Positions 43,996 to 53,418 of a stretch of DNA of 64,000 nt are shown in pieces. Positions within the stretch are counted from its first letter, which is position 1, and the number at the start of each line of letters is the position of its first letter. The notes under the pieces are model-generated. The model worked only from the letters and a program-made list of their open reading frames with translations, had not been told where the DNA came from and searched no databases. Source of the stretch: Isoetes taiwanensis. Its lineage: Eukaryota; Streptophyta; Lycopodiopsida; Isoetales; Isoetaceae. Location of the stretch: assembly GCA_021234155.1 (NCBI GenBank), contig JAJEKV010000022.1, forward strand, positions 8,744,934 to 8,808,933, in the 5' to 3' direction. The translations under genes and the position numbers were made by a program.

Positions 43996-46356
43996 ATGGA
44001 CTTCTTAATGGCAGATCTGTCGACTATGTCTCAGGTTTATCTGTTTTCTCCAGATTACAGTAAATATTTGAGAACTTTGAGGATCAATGATATTGATTGG
44101 CTTATTTCCTCTTGTGGAGTCACAGAATTCATCCCCCCTTTTTTACATTCCTCTGACTATTGCATTCGTTTTCAGGCATTCTTTAAGTCATTTATAATGA
44201 CCGTAGTTTCAGAGGTTGGGGACAAGACCTTCTTTGTGGCTGCGGTATGGACATATATCTTATTGCTTTATTATATCAAAACCTAAATCCTTAATATGTT
44301 CCAGCTTATGGCAATGCGACATCCTCGTACTGTTGTTTTAGTTGGAGCATTGGGAGCACTCATGGTGAATCATTCTTTAACCTAGCCAGTGCAATCTAGA
44401 TTCCCATTAAGATATCAGTTCAAATTGCTTGTCTTTTATGCTGCTCAGCTACTAGTATATTAAACTTTTTATATTCTCTGCAGGTGATGACTGTTATTTC
44501 AGTATTTTTTGGTTGGGCTGCTCCAAACCTGGTATTTGAAATATCTTTGCCACAATCTAAACAAATACGTTTTTTATATTCATTTTCTTAGTGGGAAAGA
44601 GGTATTGCTGAATTACAGCATACTTTGTCTAAGTAAGTCTGTATAGGATTTATGCTTCAGACACGTAAAGTATTTATGTTGCCTTGCGACTTGAATGAGT
44701 GTTCAATGAAAGTAGCATACATGTTTTAGCACAATAAATGATTTAGTTCAAATTATGATCTGTGCAACATGACTGCAATTCATTAACTCAAAGTTAGAGG
44801 AGATTGAGTTTGTCAGGGAGTTTTGCTGACTGGAAAAACGTTTGAATGGATTATCAGATTCTTGAATTCTAGGGGTTTGGTATCATATAGAACTATAGGA
44901 TAATACATTTAGTTTTTTTTTTTTTTTGCACTCTCCATCTGAAAAGAAACAAATCTCCTCCTATTTTCACCAAGGCTCTAGCAAAGTATCTATCTAGTGC
45001 ATAAAGTCCGTATAGCAATTGGTTTTTACCTAGAGTTATAGGTGCATGCATTGGACGGCTAAGGCTAGTGGACAAGAGAAAATAATATGTATGCCATGGA
45101 AGACTCAATTTTATGTCTAAAATGATGGAACTTTTAGCTGCTGCGTATAACTTACAGTCAACATAATAAAGTAGGTTAGGTAGTTATTTCTGTCATTCTA
45201 ACTCTACTACTTAATTTCTCAACTAGATACCACTAGGGTCATTAATTTGGTTGGTGTCCCAACTCGTTTTACTTAATTCATAAAATCTCAACAATAATAG
45301 CATGTGACCTGAAGTGTTACTTTGGAAATTGGTCATCTTACAAATACCTAATGGATGTTTTTATATCAGATGTCACCAAATTTGACAAACAGTGCAGCAA
45401 CATTCTTGTTTTTTGCATTTGGTATACGGTCCCTATGGGATGGTATCACTGATGCTGATGGGTATGCATTCTTGTTTAAGTCTGTTTTCTTTTCTGCAAT
45501 CTCGTTTCATGCATTATCCTGGTTTCAGGGAATCTGAACTCGCAGAGGTTGAAGCAAAAATGGTAAAGTATACATCTTTATTTCCCCTTTTTTTCTGGCG
45601 GCTTCTTTCTCACTAAGATTTATGGCTCTTTTAGAACGAAAAACGTAAACTAGAGAATGGAGTGGCAAGAAAGGTGTGTAATTAATATAGGGTGATTGTA
45701 TGGCCTAGAGTGTTTTCTGACATCCTTGATTTGATTGCAGAAGGATGAAGGGCTTAAGAAAAAGAAGATTGTTTCCACTAACTTCTTCTCACCAGTTCTT
45801 TTTGAGGTAGTGATGCATCTACTGATTATATTTAGCTCCATGGTTGTGGTTGAGGCGTAATAAATTTATCTTCTTGATCATAGGCATTTTCACTAACCTT
45901 TCTTGGGGAGTGGGGTGATCGGAGCCAGGTATAAGAACTCTGCCTCAGTTTTAGATTCTAGCAAAACTATTAACCTTTCAAATTGCAATATTAGATAGCC
46001 ACAATAGGATTAGCTGCACAAGAGAATGTTGCTGGAGTGGCACTTGGCGGATTTCTGTAAGTTCCACGGGAATTCCTGTTTATATTTTTTTTGTTTCATG
46101 AGGAAAATAATTATATTTACAATTTGTCTGTCGTATAGTGGCCATGCGCTTTGCACAGCAGCTGCCGTTTGGGGAGGCAAACATTTGGCAGCCAAAATCT
46201 CAGAAAGGATGGTAAGGGCGATCTTGTCTTCTCACCTGTCCTCTTGAAAACTTGGACTCATAGACTTGACATATTTTGTAGGTCGCCCTTTCTGGAGGTG
46301 TATTATTCTTACTTTTTGGTATACACTCTATTATTAATACAACCAATTGGAGGTGA
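43996..46356 (+). CDS. GDT1: GDT1/UPF0016 family cation (Mn2+/Ca2+:H+) transporter, 12 exons, intact
   Basis: Exons: 43996-44034, 44176-44244, 44305-44364, 44484-44531, 45370-45461, 45529-45562, 45635-45673, 45741-45806, 45884-45928, 45995-46056, 46139-46211 and 46282-46356. All introns are GT-AG and all phases match, giving 233 residues, the usual size of the plant GDT1-like 4/5 group. Both signature motifs are present: SEVGDKTFF near residue 25 and GEWGDRSQIATIG near residue 145, in two inverted three-helix halves. A charged cytosolic loop joins them (AKMNEKRKLENGVARKK). The family (yeast Gdt1, human TMEM165) moves Mn2+ and Ca2+ into Golgi-type compartments. The N-terminus (MDFLMADLSTMSQ) is short with no plastid transit peptide, which argues against the PAM71/CCHA1 plastid forms. 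No stop or frameshift seen. Confidence 0.92.
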
Positions 46357-47100
46357 AGATATGACAATGGAAGAATCCATTGTCAGAGTTTGATTGATTC
46401 AACTGGCCCATGCATTCTTTTATGTAAGATATTTAACATCATGATTTTTTTGCACGGAGGCCAAAAAATATAAGATGTTGTTTCAGATAACACATTATTT
46501 AATCTATTTCTTGTTGAAGGCCACAGCAATGTAAAGGCACAGGTCAATGAAATTATATTGATAGATGATCCATTTTGGGTCTGAAATTGAAGGAAATTTA
46601 TGAAGTTGATCAGAAGTTTTGTGAATTTACTTCCATTGGTTCTGGACTTTTTTTGGACGGACTCCAAATGTTTCTTAGATTTTGCTGTCTGCAGGGTTTA
46701 TGTTTCTTCCTATCTGCCATAGCCAGAAGAAATGCAAAGCTTACTTCGTGCGCTTACTGTCTGCATCCAGAGCAGGAAGAATCGATCATCCAGCTTTCAT
46801 TCCTCTTCCATTTCTGTTCTCTGAATCTCGCTTTTTGGTTGTGGCCATTGGATGTGCTTATGGTTCGTTCGCCGGAGCTTATCAGGTTCAGCTCTGGCTT
46901 CATCGAACCACTGACTTGTGCATGTATTTGCACATTTTGGTGTATTTACTATTTGTATATGACAATTCAATGGTTTAACAATGGTCATAAGTTTTAAAAA
47001 ATACAAAAGGTTGCACTTAGCCATAAGGTAGCCAGAGATTATTGCATGCTCTTACAGGTATTATCATTCTGGGTGTATTATCATTCTGGGTGTATTAATT
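46357..47100 (+). other. 3' region of the GDT1-like gene and intergenic DNA
   Basis: No further exon fits. ORFs at 46575-46997 and 46682-46978 lack motifs and may be 3' UTR or old repeat. Confidence 0.4.
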
Positions 47101-47139
47101 TTTTTTTAGGCCATTGGATGTTGGCATATGCCACAGCAT

Positions 47140-47420
47140 ATGCCCTGGGACGAATTTGTAACCCTCAAACACAAGTCAAGATGGGGTCAACGATGGGGCC
47201 CACCTATCTTGGTTGACTTACCCCTAACCATTGGAAAAATATCATGCTCTCTACTTAGCAGCCAAACAACAACATTAAACATTGAAAATAGACAATGATG
47301 AGCCTGGGGAGTCGAACCCCAGTAGCAGATCCCACGCTCATCCAGGCATACTAGGCATCTCAAAGGAGAGATGCCTAGTATACCTAGGGGCCGAAGCCCA
47401 CTAACAAACAAAAGAAGTTA
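47140..47420 (-). mobile_element. SINE-like repeat with pol III box B
   Basis: Read on -, GATGAGCGTGGGATCTGCTA is followed by CTGGGGTTCGACTCCCCAG, whose GGTTCGACTCC fits the tRNA box B consensus. The arrangement GAGCGTGGGATCTG-N-box B resembles tRNA-derived plant SINEs. A short inverted repeat AGGCATCTC...GAGATGCCT lies next to it. Box A and the 3' tail are not clear, so the ends are approximate. Confidence 0.35.
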
Positions 47421-47634
47421 GTATCAAAAGATTATTTCAATATCTAAACAGCCACCCTAAAACTCGATTTACACAGCAGCCCCATGCAAAAGAATGAACA
47501 CGTGTCAACATCATACCTGCCAAAGAAGACCAAGCTGCAACATATTCAGAAAATAAACAGGTTTCTCATTTACATAAAAGCATAATCAGTTCTTCCAGGC
47601 CACACAAAAACATAGACAAAGACATGAAAACAGA

Positions 47635-48900
47635 TCAGTTCATGGGCGCGCCACTCTGCGCATGCCTAATCAGTTCATCCAACCGCCGAATCTCTTGCAC
47701 GAGCAAGACTCTAGCCAAGCTCATATGAGAGCGCAACACATGAAGCTCAGACACAGGTACACCCAATTGATCCCATTCTACAGCAGATATAGCATTCTGG
47801 ATCGAAGCATAGAACCCATTCACCGCTTCCTAAGCAAAGCGCAAAGGACGCCAAGCAATCCTATGCGCCGGGCCCCCACCGCACGATGCTACTAACAAAT
47901 TCTTGAGCAGAGAAAACAGCCTCAGGCTCAGTCGAAAACATGATCGGATCTGGATGTGAAGCTTCAACCCTAGAGGAAATAAAGGAATCAGGCAACGATA
48001 CGCCAGAGGTCGTTCCACCCCAAAGAATAAAGCTCTCCATCGTCCATCACTACCGCAACTAAGAACCAAACAAAGCCATGAAAAGAAAGACAAAACCGTA
48101 CACCGAAAACCAACAAATAGATCACCCAACAGACCATGGTGCAATCACCCCCGTGCGGGGATGAAATCCACACCGGCTCCAAAACAACCACATCATCAAC
48201 ATCATGACTATAAGATTGATCACAAACATCCTGGAAATTAAAGTCCTGCTCATCCTCAGGGATGCTATCATCCCAGTACCTTCTCCTCCCAGCACCAATT
48301 TTATTTCGCTCTACAGTACGAACCCAAAATAGTAGCCCAAACAAAATAGTTCTCATGTCGGAGGGCATGCATTGAGAAGGATTTAGGAGCACCCTCCATG
48401 CTGCCCGGACACGGTGCTCGTTAATGTGAGCAGTATTGGAAGGTATGATCCAAGAACTGGATAGTGTAAACTTACCAGAACGGATCATTCTGGCCAATGT
48501 AAATGTAGGCTAGCGATCATCTTACGGTTGCCATGATAGTTGACATAATGGGCAAACGATTAAGCAAATTCTTATTATCAAGCACAACTAAGTTCTTGGT
48601 GTCACCAAATTCCCCCATCTCGTATATAAATCCTTACCTTTCGAGATGCAATCCTCACCGATATTATGAAGGTGATGACATAGTGGACCTTTCCAAAATC
48701 TTTCATACAATAACCAACCATACCTTCAAAACAGTGAAGGCGGGTATTCTTCAAGGCTTTACAGACCAGGATAACACCAGGAGGCTTACTACACCAGTTA
48801 AATTCCTTCTTAATGGCATCATTCATGGCCCCGGGGTTTTGAAACGCCCTCTAAAGACAACTGGCAAAGGGGTGGTCTACAAAAGAGCACCCCCTTTCCA
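47635..48900 (-). pseudogene. Unidentified coding remnant, possibly Rep-like (HUH) protein
   Basis: Read on -, pieces in order: NDAIKKEFNWCSKPPGVILV and LHCFEGMVGYCMKDFGKVHY (48602-48826), then MIRSGKFTLSSSWIIPSN...EHRVRAAWRVLLNP (47988-48497), then an acidic YWDDSIPEDEQDF and possibly SELHVLRSHMSLARVLLVQE (47635-47823). The GYCMKD box resembles motif 3 (YCxKD) of Rep-type HUH endonucleases, and the whole reminds me of transposon-associated proteins of early-diverging plants. No HxH motif 1 or helicase part was found. Frames are broken between the pieces. Treat the identity as a guess. Confidence 0.3.
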
Positions 48901-49600
48901 TAGCTACAGCTCCAAAGAACACACCTCCTATCACAAAAACCAACAAGCCCATCGTAGAAACTCACAGGGGACATCCCGCCGCAGAAAACCTAGAGTCACA
49001 CTCACATCTATCGTTCCAATCTCGATCAAGAAACAAATCCCGGCCTCTCACTCCGAATTGGAATTCAAGACATGGCTCATGTATAGGGGGCGGAGGAGCG
49101 ACCACTCTGAGCCTTTCTGGCTGCCCTCTTCATCGACATAGCAGATAACAAGCAAAAGCGATGCAGCAAAAGCAAGAACCAAGAACCTTACCTCTGTCTT
49201 CTTCAATGCACTTCCGCTCCCCGCCAACGCCCGCGACCCCAGCTTATCCACCCAAACCAGAAAAGAAACAAAGCATATGAGCGGCCACATCACCAGGAGC
49301 TCCGCCATCCCTGCAGAAGCCCAAGGCGACACCAACACCTGCGCCCAACCAGCGCTCGGGAGCTCCAAAATGCCCGCCCATGATTCCAGGGTTTGGAATC
49401 TATGTTGCCACCGTCAGCATCATACGGTTTCCCATACCAATACAACCCTTAACCATTGCCAAATCTTATGGTATAACTATACGCTTTGCAATTTCGGACA
49501 CATTATGAAAGACTTATTATTAACTGAAAATGTTTGTAAATGGGCCCTCAATTTAATGATTGGGAAAGGCAAAGAAAAGGCTATGGAATGATCAATAAGG
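48901..49600. other. Intergenic DNA
   Basis: ORFs 48533-49141 (+) and 49048-49368 (-) show no motif. Nothing recognised. Confidence 0.4.
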
Positions 49601-49768
49601 CGAACCGCTAGTTTCCAAGTACGAGATATTCATCCTAGTCATTATGGGCGTGTTTGTCCCATCGAAACATCCGAAGGAATGAATGCTGGACCCATTTCAT
49701 CATTGGCTCTTCATGCAAGCGTTGATCCTTGGGGATTCTTCGGAAGTCCCTTCTATAAGATCTCCGAG
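49601..49768 (+). pseudogene. rpoB: rpoB fragment, second NUPT piece
   Basis: The frame starting CGA ACC GCT AGT at 49601 reads [20 protein letters not shown] and continues through [20 protein letters not shown] to SPFYKISE. This is the rpoB region immediately before the point where the 39996 copy begins (…DEYYRI), with only about a dozen codons missing between. It lies 6.2 kb downstream of the other block in the same orientation, so gene order is reversed. Flanks on both sides are not plastid. Confidence 0.88.
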
Positions 49769-51470
49769 ATATTATCCTTGGAGGAGATGCGGCACGACTT
49801 CCCGCCGCCAATGCCGCGTCCAACGGGCCTAAGAAGCCTAAAGAGCTTCGAATTTCTACGGTTAGACACTGGACATTATACCGTGCGTGTCGTATTACAC
49901 GACGACACAGTTGGATGGCTTATGCAAAGTAGAAACACTTTTTTGTCAAAGATATATTTGAATATGGGGTATCTATTGTACAACAACAAGAAAACTTGCA
50001 AAAATTCGTTAGCCACATATACCTCCTTGGATAAGCGCCTGCCATGAATCTCTAGAGGCAGTAGAAAAGAACGCAATGACGCCAAATCAAAGAAGGCATT
50101 ACAATCAAATCCCACGTCAAAAACAACCCAAAGCATAAGTAAAATAAGCACAAAAAATGGGTGCAGCAACAACAATGAGAACAATAATAGGTTATCTTTT
50201 TTATACTCTATGATGACACGTTTTTATTATATGTTTTTGACTATAAACTGTCACCTCAATATAAATCCTTTCAAAAATGGTCTTTTCCTTTTCAACTATG
50301 GGGTTTTTTAATAGAACATGATCTTATAGACAAAAAATGAAGAGAACGGCCTTTGGAAACTGAGAACGAAAGGCAGGATGCAATTCAGAGGTACTTTGAG
50401 GAAGAGCAAACATAAAGCAAAAACATTTCCTCTAAAAAATCAACTAAAGTAGTCAAATAAATTATTCTGTAACTCTTACACGTTTGCTTTAGAACCTAAC
50501 AAAAGGATCTTCAGACTAGCATTCCTGGAGTATAGCATCAAAACTGAAACAAAGAAGATGTTATCTGATATTTGGACCACAAATTTCCCATACAGCTGAA
50601 GGTGTTTTGACCATAATCTCCCGTCACTATGCCGCTAGATGTGCAGAAAGCTTGCTGAAACTTGTTTAAACCCTGAACATGAAAATGGATTGAAGAGTTG
50701 GTTGGATTCAGGTGTTATCCAACTTGCAACCCAACCTTGCTCTTCCATAGCTGCTCCACCAAGTTCCTGATGTTAAAGACACCATAAGAATGAGCATGGT
50801 CATTTTGAACTTCAAAAAAAGAAAACAAAAATACTTGTTATTTGCCACAACGACCCTGTTGAAAAGCCAGTTGTTTGCCACAGTTTACATTCAACTACTG
50901 TTGTTTTAAGGCTTGGATATGAAAGGACAGAACCAAACCCAATCATTTCGACCAACACTAAGCATCTTAGATCATCTTTGGAGACGACAAATCTTCCACG
51001 ACAGGATAACCCAAAATTGCATGTCTTCAGATTCTTTGGATTTTGCATTTACACAGTGGTATGCAGTATTACCTGGAAAAGGAGATTTAGCAAATTGGAG
51101 GAACTGGCTACCATCGCCAAGGCAAAGAAAAAGTCGTGTAATTTGGCTCAAAATCCACAATGTTTTATCACTCTATCAATTTAATTTTATAGGAACAACT
51201 CCAATTCCTTTACACGACTTCAGCAGCCCACTGAACCGAGAAAAAGAACAATCTAGTGTTCGTGTTTTAAGCCATGGTCAGAACTGCATGGGGCATACTA
51301 AAACGCAATTTATACCACTTTCGATTTTCGCAGCCGAGTCTTCGTGGAAACGAAACCATGTTGGGCGCCATGGTCGGAACACAATATTTAGGAGTTTTGA
51401 ATTTCCCCATCCGTCGATGCATAAATTAACGGATCCTACGGATGAGAATATTTTTGGCTTATCTGGACAG
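49769..51470. other. Intergenic DNA
   Basis: AT-rich. The 205-codon ORF at 50913-51530 has no recognisable domain and runs into the repeated 60-bp module, so I do not call it a gene. Confidence 0.4.
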
Positions 51471-51530
51471 CCACGTGGACACCTTAGAATTGCAGCAAAC
51501 TGTGCACCTCGGGTTGAGCAACCCTGCTAA
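51471..51530 (+). promoter_or_regulatory. Second copy of the G-box 60-bp module
   Basis: CCACGTGGAC ... TTAGAATTGCAGC ... GGGTTGAGCAACCCTGCTAA, ungapped relative of 1991-2050. Similar words continue downstream in both (CAAGTCTCG). No F-box frame follows here, so this may be the promoter relic of a lost paralogue. Confidence 0.35.
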
Positions 51531-52747
51531 TAAAACCCTAGAAGTAGTCAAGTCTCGTACAAGCCCACCCTAGATTTCATAGTCCAATCAAAAATACCGA
51601 AAAAACATATCTGGATTTGCGTTTTGAAACCCAATTCCATGGCTGCAAAACTTGTCTGGAGTCTCCAATTCCATTGCTGCAAATTTTGCTTAGATTCTCG
51701 AGTAGTAAAGTGTCTTTTTGCATCATCCTATTCATCCAGCATAAAGAAAGATGACACATACATCATAAGGGTACATCCCCACTAGGAGATTGTCGCAGCT
51801 TCCCAGCTCCTTAACTTGCCATGTCATCGAATCCTGAGATGCATTTCTGCACTCATTCCCATCACCTCAATTCTGATAGCATAGATCAAGAATAAGATCA
51901 GCATAAGAAGACATAGGAAAAAACAAAGCCAGAGGAAGCTAAACAAAGCCATATGGTATCACGAAACATCCGAAAACTCTGTGCGATATATGCAAAGCCT
52001 AGTTCGTCCAGGGCAATGGGAAGGCTCATTTTCATGTCTAATGGGGATGGGCTCTAAGCCAACACAAGGAATGTCGCCACTGTCATTCCTGATCCAAATA
52101 AAGCTTGCATAAAGTTCATTTGAAGCTATGATAATTTATTGAGTTGATCCTTTAATGCTTGCATCCTTTGTAACAAACCACCTCACTGTTGCGCTGTTAT
52201 CCAACCATTTGATTATCCAGAACCTCCATTCCGATGCAGCTCTCTATTACAAAAAACCATAAGTTCCAGATCTAGATCCTTTAAAATAAAAAAAGCAAGT
52301 AATAAAAACATTCTCTAAAGGCCAATTCCATTTGCATGTAAGCAAGGTCTATTTAGGCGCAACATTAACCCAACTTTAGTATGACATTGCTAGGCTTGGT
52401 TGATGTAAATAAAACGTAGAATGACCTCTACAAGAATTTGCACTTGGTTATGTCTTAAAGGCTCATCATATATTAGGCAGAAAGAACCTCTCTTTTTCTT
52501 CTTCCAATCCTTCCTAATCTTTTGCCCAAGCTTACCTGATTGTTATATTTTCTTTTGCTTGATCTTTTTTTCCTTCAATTCAAGGAGTCATAAATTGGTT
52601 TCTATTTTGATCTTACATCATCTTGAGGCACATTTGGACCACATCCAAGGAGAATCAAATGGTCAAGTAATGACGATGAAGTGCCAACAAAAAAATTGAT
52701 CCGATTTTAGATGCGTCAAGTTTCTTTATATGGTTTTTGTGTGATTC
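51531..52747. other. Intergenic DNA with a repeat also found at 63140
   Basis: The segment about 52190-52410 (TTATCCAACC...TCCAGAACCTCCATT...GGCGCAACATTAAC) is a diverged copy of 63150-63350. No gene recognised. Confidence 0.45.
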
Positions 52748-52845
52748 CGAGATTTCCTAAGCTTTTTTTTTTTGAAGAATATATTTATTATTTATTTAAA
52801 TGTCTAGTGCTCACTTAGGACCTTGAAAGGCCATGGAGCAAATAT

Positions 52846-53418
52846 TCACAACTTTAACAAAAATGTACGGTGTGTATCCACCCTGTTCATATACTCTCCT
52901 ACAAAGAATGGTTCCAGATTTAACAATGTATAAAAACTGTCTATGTGTACCTCGAACTCCTCCCTTATATGCTCATATGCTGTGCAGTGCAAAAAGATGT
53001 GGGCTTCATCCTCCACGTCTCCAGCGCCACATATCTTACATTTCCTGTCTTCCATGGGAATGTTAAACCATCTGCCTACTTCAATCTCTAGCCGATGAGA
53101 GCTGGTTCGGTATCTAGCCATTACTCGTTTATATGCCTTTGGAATATCTGAGCATAGATAAGCTTGGCTCTTGTACTCTCTCATATCATTAACTGTATTT
53201 CTGTAATAAGACATTTTGCTGCCCGGGGCAGCCCATAAACTATCCACTGCAAGCTTTTCCAATAAGGTTCTAGCTTCGTTTTTATCATTAGGCCAGTTTG
53301 CTTCCGATAATCCCCATTTTTTTGCCCAATTCCAGAAATCTCTGAGCCACCCTTGTTCTGAATTTGCCATAGCTTGATAGGAGATTCGGGTTGACTCTTG
53401 TTCTTGTAGCCTGTTCAT
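52846..53418 (-). CDS. LINE ORF2 C-terminal part with zinc-binding domain, in a separate frame
   Basis: 190 codons that begin at an ATG overlapping the stop of the main ORF2 frame (TTATGA, 53415-53418). Content is the usual LINE ORF2 C-terminus: MNRLQEQESTRISYQAM, then ARYRTSSHRLEIEVGRW and the zinc motif C-x2-C-x8-H-x4-C (CKICGAGDVEDEAHIFLHC). The same domain ends the truncated LINE at 39495. Probably once continuous with ORF2; either a small indel or a stop-restart junction separates them. Confidence 0.7.
   Translation of the reverse strand: MNRLQEQESTRISYQAMANSEQGWLRDFWNWAKKWGLSEANWPNDKNEARTLLEKLAVDSLWAAPGSKMSYYRNTVNDMREYKSQAYLCSDIPKAYKRVMARYRTSSHRLEIEVGRWFNIPMEDRKCKICGAGDVEDEAHIFLHCTAYEHIREEFEVHIDSFYTLLNLEPFFVGEYMNRVDTHRTFLLKL

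Noticed and set aside
43797-44063. 88-codon ORF as the GDT1 N-terminus
   Set aside because: Its phase does not match the next exon; the ATG at 43996 in another frame joins in phase 0 and gives the family's usual N-terminal length.
47290-47345. tRNA gene on - (CTGGGGTTCGACTCCCCAG)
   Set aside because: Only box B and a T-arm-like stem are present; no cloverleaf. Kept as SINE-like.
50913-51530. 205-codon ORF as a gene
   Set aside because: No motif, no exon structure, and it runs through a repeated 60-bp module.
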